This document shows positions 24,991 through 33,272 of a stretch of 64,000 bases of DNA, piece by piece (the first letter of the stretch is position 1; each line of letters opens with the position of its first letter). The notes beneath the pieces were generated by a model. The model did no database searches, was not told the DNA's origin, and saw only the letters and a list, made by a program, of their open reading frames with translations. Where the stretch lies: positions 144,159-208,158 of the forward strand of contig JAUYTN010000021.1 in assembly GCA_030695205.1 (NCBI GenBank), given 5' to 3'. Made by a program: the position numbers and the translations under genes. Source of the DNA: Burkholderiaceae bacterium. GTDB lineage: Bacteria; Pseudomonadota; Gammaproteobacteria; Burkholderiales; Burkholderiaceae_C.

Positions 24991-25694
24991 CCGCGTGTCT
25001 CCGGTGTATCAAACGTGCGCTGGCCAATGGGCACGGCAAAGCCCACCCGCTTGGGCAGCAGTGCGCCCACCGGGCAGATGTGGGCGGCGCGGTCGGTCAC
25101 GGCCAGGGCGCTGTCGCCCAACTGGCCGCTGGCGCTGTTGATCAGCAACCGGGTGGCAATGCCGTGGCCACCAATGGCAAACACCTGTTTGCCGTCGAGT
25201 TCGTCGCTGGCACGCACACAGAGTTGGCACAGGATGCAGCGGTTGGGCTCGAACAGCACATCGGGGTGGCTGGCATCGACCGGGCGCTCGGGGTTGAGGG
25301 CTTCGTAGTGCAGGTCGGTCATGCCGGCCTGTGCGGCCTGTTCTTGCAGTTGGCAGTTGCCGCTTTTTTCGCAGCCGGGGCAGAAGTGGTTGCCCTCGAC
25401 AAACAGCATCTGCAGCAGGTGCAGGCGCTGTGCATCCAGTTCAGGCGTGTGGCAGTCCACCTGTTGCCCGGCGGCAGCGGCGGTGGTGCAGGCGGCCACA
25501 GGGCGGCCATCCACCCGCACGGTGCACACCCGGCAGGATGCGCTGGCCGAGACATCGGGGTGCCAACACAGGTGGGGAAGGGTGTGCCCGGCACGCTGCG
25601 CGGCAGCCAGGATGGTGTCACCAGGCTCCAGCGCCACCGGCTGGCCGTCAAGGTGGAACACCGCCCGGGGGGTGGGGTTGCAGGGTGCGCTCAT
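24987..25694 (-). CDS. hoxU: NAD-reducing hydrogenase, diaphorase small subunit
   Basis: A 235-aa iron-sulfur protein related to the N-terminus of NuoG. A plant-type [2Fe-2S] domain (CWHPDVSASASCRVC), a His/Cys motif (NHFCPGCEKSGNC) and a further CILCQLC set are all present. It links the hydrogenase dimer HoxHY to the flavin subunit HoxF. Size matches the family. Overlaps hoxF by 4 nt. Confidence 0.96.
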   Translation of the reverse strand: MSAPCNPTPRAVFHLDGQPVALEPGDTILAAAQRAGHTLPHLCWHPDVSASASCRVCTVRVDGRPVAACTTAAAAGQQVDCHTPELDAQRLHLLQMLFVEGNHFCPGCEKSGNCQLQEQAAQAGMTDLHYEALNPERPVDASHPDVLFEPNRCILCQLCVRASDELDGKQVFAIGGHGIATRLLINSASGQLGDSALAVTDRAAHICPVGALLPKRVGFAVPIGQRTFDTPETRG

Positions 25695-27523
25695 GGCAGT
25701 GGCTCCGTGTGCAGGTGGGCGCCCGGGTCGTTGCGCCCGGTGGCGCGTCGGGCCACCGACAGCTCGGCGTCCAGGTTGAACTCGGGCTCGAACTGCGCCG
25801 CGCCGGTGCGCTGGGCATACGCCTGCCCGAAGTGGGCCAGTGTGTCGCGCAGCGGGTTGCAGGCCGAGGCACCCAGGCCGCAGTGCGCGCCACTGTGCAG
25901 CAAGGTGTTGAGTTCGCGCAGGCGTTCCAGGTCAAAGGCCGAGCCCCGGCCCGCGCCGCGCTCGTGGGCGAGTTTGTCCAGCCGCCGCACCACCAGGTGG
26001 GTGCCCACCCGGCACGGTGTGCACAGCCCGCAGCTCTCGTGCGCAAAAAAGCGGGCAAAGTGGCGCGCCACCTCGAACAGGTCGCGCGTGCGGTTGAGCA
26101 CGGTGAAACCACCCGCGCTGGGCACATCGTCAAAGGCAATGCGCCGGCCAAAGTCCGAAGCAGGCACACAGGTGCCCGATGGTCCGCTCACCTGCACCGC
26201 TTGGGGCTGGTGCGCACCGCAATCGGCCAGGATGCGCGAAATGGGTGTGCCCAGCGGGTATTCGTACAGCCCGGGGCGCTCACAGTCACCGCTGACCGAA
26301 TGGATGCTGGTTCCTGTGGAGGACGCGGTGCCCAGGCTGGCCCACCAGTCTGCGCCGCGCCGCGCAATGTGGGCCACGGCGCAGAAGGTTTCGACGTTGT
26401 TGACCACGGTGGGGCGGCCCAGGTAGCCGCTTTCCACCGGGTAGGGCGGACGGATGCGCGGCATGCCACGCTTGCCCTCCAGCGACTCGATCAGCGCCGA
26501 CTCTTCTCCGCACACATAGGCCCCCGCCCCCAGGTGGATGCCGATGTCGAAATCGAAACCGCTCGATCCGTCCAAGCCGCCCATTACTCCGGCCACATTG
26601 CGGCCCAGCAGGCCGTCCGCGCGGCGGCGTTCCAGCGTGGCTTGCAGGTGGGGCAGCAGGTAGCGGTATTCACCACGCAGGTACAGCCAGCCCTGTTGCG
26701 CACCAATGGCCCGTGCGGCAATGGTCATGCCATCGAACACCGCATCGGCATGGTCGGACAGCAGGGCGCGGTCTTTGAAGGTGCCGGGCTCGCCCTCGTC
26801 GGCGTTGCAGACCACGCAGCGCAGCGGCCCTGCGGCATCGTGGCAGGCCTGCCACTTGAAGGCGGTCGAAAAACCCGCGCCGCCGCGACCGCGCAGGCCA
26901 GCGCGGGCCACTTCGTCAATCAGGGCCTGTGGTTCGCGGGCGAGCACGCTGGGCAGCGACGGTGCATCTGCTGCCACGCCCGACAGCAGCGCGTCGGCGC
27001 GGTGAACGCGGTTGACCACCTTGAACCAATCGGCAGGCCAGTCGGACACGGGCACCTCGGCCAGCATGAGGTCGGCGAGGGCATCGACCCGTGTGGCATC
27101 CAGGCGGGTGACCACCTGGTGGTGGTTGACCAGCAGCGCAGGTCCCTGGTCGCACAGGCCGGTGCATGATGTCCGGTCCACACTGAAGCGGCCCCGTGCG
27201 TCGGGCTGGCCGGGGGCCACGCCCAGCCGTTGGCAGAGCCTGTGCAGCAGCGCCTCGCTGCCCAGCATGCGGTCGGTGATGTGGTCGGAGAACAGCACCC
27301 GGGTGTGCCCCACCGGGTGGGTATGGAAAAAACGGTAGAACGTGGCCACGCCTTCGACGTGGGCCAGCGGCAAATGCAGTGCCTGGGCGATGTGCGTCAG
27401 CAAAGGCCGTGACAGCCAGTGGGTGTGGGCCTGGGTCTCCCGCAGCACCTGTACCAGGGCATGCGGGTCGTGTCCCCAGTGGGCCAGCACGGCATCGGCG
27501 ACGGTGTGCGGGGCAAGGTTCAT
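25691..27523 (-). CDS. hoxF: NAD-reducing hydrogenase, diaphorase large subunit
   Basis: A 610-aa flavoprotein that reduces NAD+. The N-terminal part (about 1-160) is NuoE-like and carries a [2Fe-2S] set (SCTGLC). The rest is NuoF-like: FMN loop GRGGAGFSTAFKW, NADH-binding stretch AGAYVCGEESALIESLEG, and a [4Fe-4S] site ESCGLCTPCRVGT. It overlaps the end of hoxA by 4 nt, so the soluble hydrogenase genes have no room for their own promoter in an intergenic gap; any private promoter would lie inside hoxA. No hoxI gene for an NADPH-activating subunit was seen. Confidence 0.96.
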   Translation of the reverse strand: MNLAPHTVADAVLAHWGHDPHALVQVLRETQAHTHWLSRPLLTHIAQALHLPLAHVEGVATFYRFFHTHPVGHTRVLFSDHITDRMLGSEALLHRLCQRLGVAPGQPDARGRFSVDRTSCTGLCDQGPALLVNHHQVVTRLDATRVDALADLMLAEVPVSDWPADWFKVVNRVHRADALLSGVAADAPSLPSVLAREPQALIDEVARAGLRGRGGAGFSTAFKWQACHDAAGPLRCVVCNADEGEPGTFKDRALLSDHADAVFDGMTIAARAIGAQQGWLYLRGEYRYLLPHLQATLERRRADGLLGRNVAGVMGGLDGSSGFDFDIGIHLGAGAYVCGEESALIESLEGKRGMPRIRPPYPVESGYLGRPTVVNNVETFCAVAHIARRGADWWASLGTASSTGTSIHSVSGDCERPGLYEYPLGTPISRILADCGAHQPQAVQVSGPSGTCVPASDFGRRIAFDDVPSAGGFTVLNRTRDLFEVARHFARFFAHESCGLCTPCRVGTHLVVRRLDKLAHERGAGRGSAFDLERLRELNTLLHSGAHCGLGASACNPLRDTLAHFGQAYAQRTGAAQFEPEFNLDAELSVARRATGRNDPGAHLHTEPLP

Positions 27524-28980
27524 GCTCCTCCCAGTCCAAAGCGTTGCATCTTGCCCCGCAAACCGACGCGCGACAAGCCCAGCTCCTGCGCGGCGCGCGT
27601 TTTGTTCCAGCGGTGGCGCAGCAGGGTCTCGCGCAGCAGCATGGCCTCGATGACATCCAGCCTCTCGCTCAGCGTGCCGCTTTGGGGCACGGCGGACATC
27701 AGGTCGCCACCGCCACCAGCGGCGCGCCCTTGCAGCACCCGCGCCGAAAACGCGCCGGGGGGCAGCGTCGCGCCGTCGTGCAGGGCCAGGGCGCGGGCAA
27801 TTTCGTTGCGCAGCTCGCGGATGTTGCCGGGCCAGGGGTAGGCCAGCAGGCAGGCCAGGGTGTCGTCGGGCAGGGTGGCCCCTGGGTGGCCCAGCTCGGC
27901 CGCCACGTCCAGCGCCAGCTGGTGGGCAATGGGTGCGATATCGGCCACGCGCTCGCGCAGCGGGGGCACGGTGATGCCGATGCCCGCCAGCCGGTAGTAC
28001 AGGTCTTCGCGGAACAGGCCGTCAGCCACCCGCTGCTCCAGCTGGCGGTGGGTGGCCGCAATGACGCGCACGTTCACCTGAATGGGGCGCACGCCGCCCA
28101 CGGGCCGTACCTCGCCCTCCTGCAGCACCCGCAGCAGCTTGACCTGGAACGCGGGCGAGGTTTCGCCGATTTCGTCCAGAAACACGGTGCCACCGTTGCC
28201 ACGCTGGAACAGGCCGGGGTGGTCTTCAAATGCGCCGGTGAACGCCCCGCGCTTGTGGCCAAACAGCTCGGATTCGAGCAGCGAATCGGGGATGGCCGCG
28301 CAGTTTTCCACCACAAACGGGCCGGACTGTCGGGGCGATGCGTAGTGGATGGCGCGGGCCAGCAGCTCTTTGCCGGTGCCCGACTCACCCAGCACCAGCA
28401 CCGGAATGTCGTAGCGCGCCACCCGTTGGGCCGTGGCGCACACTTGGTCGAGCGGGCCGCCCGGCGTGCGCACGATGCGGTCGAACCCGAAGGTGCTTTG
28501 TGCCCGCGCCATCTGGCTGGCGGTGCGCTGGCGCAGCACCCGGGTGCTGGTGCGCAGCTCCAGGTCCAGGCGGCTGGTCTGCTGTTGCAGTGCCTGCGCC
28601 TCCATGGCGTTGCGCACCGACTCCAGCAGCGCATCGGGTGCCCAGGGCTTGAGGATGTACTGGTAAATGCCTGCCTCGTTGATGCCCGCAATGATGTCCT
28701 GGCTGTCGGTGTAGCCCGAAATCAGGATGCGCACCGTGTTGGGCCACTGTTCGCGCACTTCTTTTAAAAACACCACGCCGGTGGTGCCGGGCATGCGCTG
28801 GTCGCACAGGATCACGCTGACCGGCTGGCGCTGCAGCAGCCCCTGAGCCTCTTCGGCGCTGCTGGCAGTGAACACGGTGAAGTCTTCGTCCAGCGTGCGC
28901 CGCAGGGCGTCTTGCGAGCGCACCTCGTCGTCCACCACCAGCACAGTGGGCAGCACGTCGGAGATGGCGGTGGTGGTCAC
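27520..28980 (-). CDS. hoxA: NtrC-type transcription activator of hydrogenase genes
   Basis: A 486-aa sigma-54-dependent regulator. Receiver domain (about 10-130) has VVDDEV and the phospho-acceptor Asp in VILCDQRMPG. The AAA+ domain shows GESGTGKE, the sigma-54 contact loop GAFTGAF, and FLDEIGE. A Fis-type helix-turn-helix (NKTRAAQELGLSRVGLRGKM) closes the protein. It would activate the -24/-12 promoter at 44941-44957. In the HoxA/HupR group the non-phosphorylated form is active. It sits inside the operon it should control. Confidence 0.95.
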   Translation of the reverse strand: MTTTAISDVLPTVLVVDDEVRSQDALRRTLDEDFTVFTASSAEEAQGLLQRQPVSVILCDQRMPGTTGVVFLKEVREQWPNTVRILISGYTDSQDIIAGINEAGIYQYILKPWAPDALLESVRNAMEAQALQQQTSRLDLELRTSTRVLRQRTASQMARAQSTFGFDRIVRTPGGPLDQVCATAQRVARYDIPVLVLGESGTGKELLARAIHYASPRQSGPFVVENCAAIPDSLLESELFGHKRGAFTGAFEDHPGLFQRGNGGTVFLDEIGETSPAFQVKLLRVLQEGEVRPVGGVRPIQVNVRVIAATHRQLEQRVADGLFREDLYYRLAGIGITVPPLRERVADIAPIAHQLALDVAAELGHPGATLPDDTLACLLAYPWPGNIRELRNEIARALALHDGATLPPGAFSARVLQGRAAGGGGDLMSAVPQSGTLSERLDVIEAMLLRETLLRHRWNKTRAAQELGLSRVGLRGKMQRFGLGGA

Positions 28981-28997
28981 AGGGGCATTCAGGTGGG

Positions 28998-30743
28998 CTA
29001 TCGGCGGTGGGTGGCCAGGTGGCGGGGTGTCCAGGCGTGCGGCAGCTTGTGCACAAAGTGGTGCCGGGCGACGTGGTAGCTCGGGTCGAAGCCGAAAAAA
29101 TTGCGGTGCATGCGGGCCAGCTCCTGTTCGCGGTAGCGGGCCAGTGGGCAGTGCGCCTCGTCAGCGGCACGCCGGGCCTGCTTGGCCGCCAGCCAGTCGG
29201 GCCAATTGTAGGAGTCGGCACAGGCCAGTGCGCGTGCCAGGCACCGGGCTTCCAGCCCTGCGCGGGGGCCGTCGTCGCAGTGGTCGATCAGGCCCATGCG
29301 CAGCGCGTCAGCAGCCCGCAGCGGCAAGCGGCTGGCCATCAGGTCGCGGGCACCGGCATCGCCCAGGCGGCGGGGCAACAGGTAGGTCCAGTACTCCGAG
29401 CCATACAGGTTGCCCATGTTTTTGTAGTGCGGGTTGAGCACCACGCTGCCGTGTGCCCACACCTCGTCGGCCGCCAGCGCCAGGAAGGCACCACCCGCAC
29501 CGGCGTTGCCGCGCATGAGGCTCACAGTCATGCGGTCGGTCATGGTCAGCACGGCCAGTGCCACGTCGTCCATGGCCTGGATGTTGCGCCACGATTCGTC
29601 AGCGGCGCTGTCGTTGGGGCGGTGTGCGGCGGCTTCGATGCTGTTGAGATCGATGCCGTTGCTGAAAAACCCCTCGCCACCGGCCAGCAGCAGCACCCGC
29701 GTGGGGCGCTCGCGCACCTGCTGCAGGGCGGCCAGCAGGCGCTCGCAGCGGTTGGTGTTCATGGCGCCGTTGTAAAAATCGAAGCTTAGAACGCCCACCC
29801 TATAAGCGCTGTGGCCATATTCTTCATAAAAAATCTCGGCCCACTCGTCGTTGGTACGCATCAGCGCCGCCGGGCGTTGCGGCAGGCGGGCGGCTTCGTC
29901 GGCAAACAGCATGGCGGCCACCTGTTTGAACGAGCCTTGGCCGGGCGGCGTACCGGGCGCATCGGCCCGGCGGGCCTGGCCTATCCACACGCCGCCGTCC
30001 ACCGTGCGGCGCAGCAAGGCACCGTCGCGCACGGCCAGCAACTCGCCGGGCGGCTGGTGGGCAAACTCGGCCATCGTGGCGGCAGATGCCACGTGTGCAT
30101 CGCCCAGGTAGCAGGGCTGGCCCCACAGCGCGTCCAGCACACCGGGCTGGCCGTCGCCGCTGCGCAGGCGGGCCATCACGGTGGCGGTGTCGTCGCGCTG
30201 CCAGCAAATGGCGCGGTCAGCCTGTGGCATGGCTGGTTGCCAGCGGGCGGCGGCCACGGGCAAGGCAGGCGGTTGGCGCTCACCCGCCGCAAAGCGCTCC
30301 ACCAATTCCAACGTGGCCTGCCAGGCGGCCTGGGTCACCTCGCGCCGGTACACGCTGCCCTTGGTGGCGGCCCGCATGGCGAACCCGGCGTGCGCCCAGA
30401 CGGGGCCAGCGTCGAAATCCCCATTGGCCTGCAGCACCGTGACACCCCATTGCGGGGTGCCCGACGCCACCGCCCAGTCGAGCGCGCTGGGCCCCTGGTC
30501 GCCTGGCGGGCCGGGGTGCACCACGAAGCACGGCACGCGCTGCCAAACCGAGGCCGGTATGCGCCGCTTCAAAAACGGGGCCAGCACCAGGTCGGGTTGC
30601 GCCAGCGCCACCGCCTCTTCGGTCACGCTGTCGGCAATGTCCAGCTCGACCGTCAGCACATGGCCGCGCGCGCGCAGCTCGGCATACAGCCGCTGGCTGA
30701 GGCTGTTGAAGCTGTGGCACAGCAGCAGGATGCGCAAGGACAT
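28998..30743 (-). CDS. hypX: HypX (HoxX), CO-ligand synthesis for O2-tolerant hydrogenases
   Basis: A 581-aa two-domain protein. The N-terminal half resembles formyl-THF transferases (opening LRILLLCHSFNSLSQRL, then FVVHPGPPGDQGPSALDWA) and the C-terminal half an enoyl-CoA hydratase/isomerase fold (GGEGFFSNGIDLN, NAGAGGAFLALAADE). Studied HypX proteins turn formyl groups from formyl-THF into formyl-CoA and then CO, which becomes the Fe-CO ligand under air. It lies 14 bp after hypE and 17 bp before hoxA. Its presence supports aerobic H2 oxidation. Confidence 0.93.
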   Translation of the reverse strand: MSLRILLLCHSFNSLSQRLYAELRARGHVLTVELDIADSVTEEAVALAQPDLVLAPFLKRRIPASVWQRVPCFVVHPGPPGDQGPSALDWAVASGTPQWGVTVLQANGDFDAGPVWAHAGFAMRAATKGSVYRREVTQAAWQATLELVERFAAGERQPPALPVAAARWQPAMPQADRAICWQRDDTATVMARLRSGDGQPGVLDALWGQPCYLGDAHVASAATMAEFAHQPPGELLAVRDGALLRRTVDGGVWIGQARRADAPGTPPGQGSFKQVAAMLFADEAARLPQRPAALMRTNDEWAEIFYEEYGHSAYRVGVLSFDFYNGAMNTNRCERLLAALQQVRERPTRVLLLAGGEGFFSNGIDLNSIEAAAHRPNDSAADESWRNIQAMDDVALAVLTMTDRMTVSLMRGNAGAGGAFLALAADEVWAHGSVVLNPHYKNMGNLYGSEYWTYLLPRRLGDAGARDLMASRLPLRAADALRMGLIDHCDDGPRAGLEARCLARALACADSYNWPDWLAAKQARRAADEAHCPLARYREQELARMHRNFFGFDPSYHVARHHFVHKLPHAWTPRHLATHRR

Positions 30744-30757
30744 GGGGGCAGCGGCGC

Positions 30758-31870
30758 TCAGCAGATGCGCGGCAGCTGCTCGCCGCTGAGCCAGTCCACC
30801 ACGCGGCGGCCACCGAAGCGCGTGGCCATTTGCACAAAGTGGTGCGGGTCGGTCGTGACTTCGCCAATGCGCACGGCGTCCAGCCCCAGGGGGTGCGCCC
30901 GCATGGCGGCCAGCACGGCATCGGCGGCTTCGGGGGCCACCACGGCAATCAGCTTGCCTTCGTTGGCCACGTACAGCGGGTCCAGGCCCAGCAGCTCGCA
31001 GGCCGCGTCCACCTGGGGTTTGACGGGAATGGCTGCCTCTTGCAACACCATGCCCACGCCCGACTGGCGGGCCACCTCGTTCAGGGTGGTGGCCAGGCCG
31101 CCGCGCGTGGGGTCGCGCAACACGCGCACGCCGCCCGGGGCAGCGGCCAGCATGGCGGCCACCAGGGTGTGCAGGGCTGCGGTATCGCTTTCTATGGTGG
31201 TTTCAAACGCCAGCGACTCGCGCTGTGACAACACGGCCACACCATGGTCGCCAATGCTGCCCGACAGCAACACCACATCGCCTGGCCGCGCCAGGCGACC
31301 GCTGATGTGCACGCCCGGTGCCAGCACGCCCACGCCTGTGGTGCTGATGAACACGCCGTCGCCCTTGCCCTGCTCCACCACCTTGGTGTCGCCCGTGACC
31401 ACCGGCACACCGGCTTCGCGGGCGGCGGCGGCCATGGATTGGACGATGCGCTGCAGGTCGATCAGCGGAAACCCTTCTTCGATGATGAAGCTGGCGCTCA
31501 GGTACAGCGGCTTGGCACCGCTCATGGCCACGTCGTTCACAGTGCCGTGCACCGACAGGCAACCGATGTCGCCACCGGGGAAAAACAGCGGCGAAATCAC
31601 GTGGCCGTCGGTCGCCATCACCAGGCGGCCTTGGGCCGGGTCGAAGCCGGGCAGGCCCAGCACCGCGCCGTCGTCACCCTGGCGCAGCCATTCGTTGTCA
31701 AACGCGGCCAGAAACAGTTCTTCGATCAGCTGCGCAGCGGCCTTGCCACCCGCACCGTGCCCCATGTCGATGCGGCCATGTTTGATGTCCAGCGGGCGGA
31801 TGTAGGCCTTCTTGACGGGCTTGGGCGCGGAGGCCTCGCCAGCGCCGGGTTGGTCGTGGTTTGTTCTCAT
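30758..31870 (-). CDS. hypE: Hydrogenase maturation protein HypE
   Basis: A 370-aa PurM-like ATPase that dehydrates the thiocarboxamide on its own C-terminal Cys to make the cyanide ligand. The protein ends in PRIC, the expected modified tail. The opening IDMGHGAGGKAAAQLIEELF and GDTKVVEQGKGDG are HypE blocks. I chose ATG 31870, which overlaps the hypD stop by 4 nt; the long upstream frame is a shadow of hypD. A 26-residue N-terminal addition (MRTNHDQPGAGEASAP onward) precedes the usual start. Confidence 0.96.
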   Translation of the reverse strand: MRTNHDQPGAGEASAPKPVKKAYIRPLDIKHGRIDMGHGAGGKAAAQLIEELFLAAFDNEWLRQGDDGAVLGLPGFDPAQGRLVMATDGHVISPLFFPGGDIGCLSVHGTVNDVAMSGAKPLYLSASFIIEEGFPLIDLQRIVQSMAAAAREAGVPVVTGDTKVVEQGKGDGVFISTTGVGVLAPGVHISGRLARPGDVVLLSGSIGDHGVAVLSQRESLAFETTIESDTAALHTLVAAMLAAAPGGVRVLRDPTRGGLATTLNEVARQSGVGMVLQEAAIPVKPQVDAACELLGLDPLYVANEGKLIAVVAPEAADAVLAAMRAHPLGLDAVRIGEVTTDPHHFVQMATRFGGRRVVDWLSGEQLPRIC

Positions 31871-33027
31871 GGGGCTACCTCGGCTGGTTGGGTGGCCACG
31901 ATGGGGATGTCGCGAAAACGCCCGTAGGTGTAGTGGGCGGCGCACGCCCCTTCGCTGGACACCATGCACGAGCCCACCGGGTTTTCGGGGGTGCACACGG
32001 TGCCGAAAATTTTGCAGTCGGTGGGCCGCTTCACGCCACGCAAAATGGCACCGCACTCGCAGGCCTTGTTGTCGGGCACAGGGGTGTAGCTCAGGTCAAA
32101 GCGGCGTTCGGCGTCAAAGCTGGCAAAAGACCCGCGTATCTTCAGCGCGCTGTAGGGCACCTCGCCCAGGCCGCGCCATTCGAAGCTGGGTCGCAACTCA
32201 AAAACCTCTGACACCAGCGCCTGAGCCTTGAGGTTGCCCGCTGGCGTGACGGCGCGGGTGAACTCGTTTTCTACATGGGCGCGGCCTTCGTTGACCTGGC
32301 GCACCAGCATCAGAATGGCCTGCATCACGTCCAGCGGCTCGAACCCGGCAATCACCACCGGCTTGCGGTACTCCTCGGCAAAGTGGTCGTAAGGTGCCGA
32401 GCCGATGACGATGCTCACGTGCGCGGGGCCAATAAACCCGTCTATGGGCACGGTGCCCAACTGCCGCACCTCGGGCGATTCCAAAATGTGCGTGATGGCC
32501 GACGGCGTGAGCACGTGACAGCACAGCACACTGAAGTTGGCCAGGCCTTCGCGGTGGGCCTCGCGGATGGCGAGCGCCGTGGGCGGCGTGGTGGTCTCAA
32601 ACCCAATGGCAAAAAACACCACCTCGCGCTGCGGGTTGGCACGGGCAATGCCCAGCGCATCGGCAGCCGAATAGACCATGCGGATATCCCCGCCCCGTGC
32701 CTTGGCCTTGGTGAGCGACAAGCCGTCGGAAGCCGGCACACGCATGGTGTCGCCATACGTGCACACGATGGCGCCACGCTCCAGCGCCAGGCGGATGGCC
32801 AGGTCGATGCGCCCAATGGGCAACACACACACCGGGCAGCCGGGGCCGTGGATCATGCGCACGTTGGGCGGCAGCAGCTCCAGCACGCCATAGCGCTGAA
32901 TGGCATGCGTGTGGCCACCGCAAAACTCCATGAAGCTGTAGCGGCGGTCGGCTTGGGCCTCGGCGGCCAGGCGTGCGCCGATCTGGCGGGCCAGGTCGCC
33001 GTCGCGGAATTCGTCGATGTATTTCAT
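31867..33027 (-). CDS. hypD: Hydrogenase maturation protein HypD
   Basis: A 386-aa iron-sulfur protein, the scaffold for Fe(CN)2CO assembly with HypC. Conserved motifs are present: FMEFCGGHTHAI, HGPGCPVC, FFAIGFETTTPPTA and a C-terminal cysteine set around ACECGAIL and CKIFGTVCTPENP for the [4Fe-4S] cluster. Start ATG at 33027 overlaps the hypC stop by 4 nt. Confidence 0.97.
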   Translation of the reverse strand: MKYIDEFRDGDLARQIGARLAAEAQADRRYSFMEFCGGHTHAIQRYGVLELLPPNVRMIHGPGCPVCVLPIGRIDLAIRLALERGAIVCTYGDTMRVPASDGLSLTKAKARGGDIRMVYSAADALGIARANPQREVVFFAIGFETTTPPTALAIREAHREGLANFSVLCCHVLTPSAITHILESPEVRQLGTVPIDGFIGPAHVSIVIGSAPYDHFAEEYRKPVVIAGFEPLDVMQAILMLVRQVNEGRAHVENEFTRAVTPAGNLKAQALVSEVFELRPSFEWRGLGEVPYSALKIRGSFASFDAERRFDLSYTPVPDNKACECGAILRGVKRPTDCKIFGTVCTPENPVGSCMVSSEGACAAHYTYGRFRDIPIVATQPAEVAP

Positions 33028-33272
33028 GGGGTCACCGGTTCGGTGGGGGCTGCGTCCATGGCAGCCAGTTCGGCAAACAGCGCCAGCGTGCACTGGGCCT
33101 CTTCGGGGTCGATGGTGCCGATGGCATGGCCCACGTGCACGATGACGTAGTCGCCCACCTGCGCACCATCGACCAGTGCCACCGATATTTCTTTGCGAAT
33201 GCCCCCGAGGTTGACCAGCGCCTGGTCGTTGGGGCGCAGCTCGACCACGAGTGCGGGAATGGCTAGACACAT
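33024..33272 (-). CDS. hypC: Hydrogenase maturation chaperone HypC
   Basis: An 82-aa protein starting MCLAIPALVVE; the Cys after the initiator Met is the one that binds iron and contacts HypD and the large-subunit precursor. VALVDGAQVGDYVIVHVGHAI is the rest of the family signature. It overlaps hypF by 10 nt and hypD by 4 nt. A second HypC-like protein, HoxL, is encoded further upstream. Confidence 0.96.
   Translation of the reverse strand: MCLAIPALVVELRPNDQALVNLGGIRKEISVALVDGAQVGDYVIVHVGHAIGTIDPEEAQCTLALFAELAAMDAAPTEPVTP

Noticed and set aside
29765..29810. Possible fourth copy of the AGCGCT-N18-AGCTA repeat inside hypX
   Set aside because: It has AGCTT rather than AGCTA, and the encoded SAYRVGVLSFDFYNG looks like normal HypX sequence, so the match may be chance.
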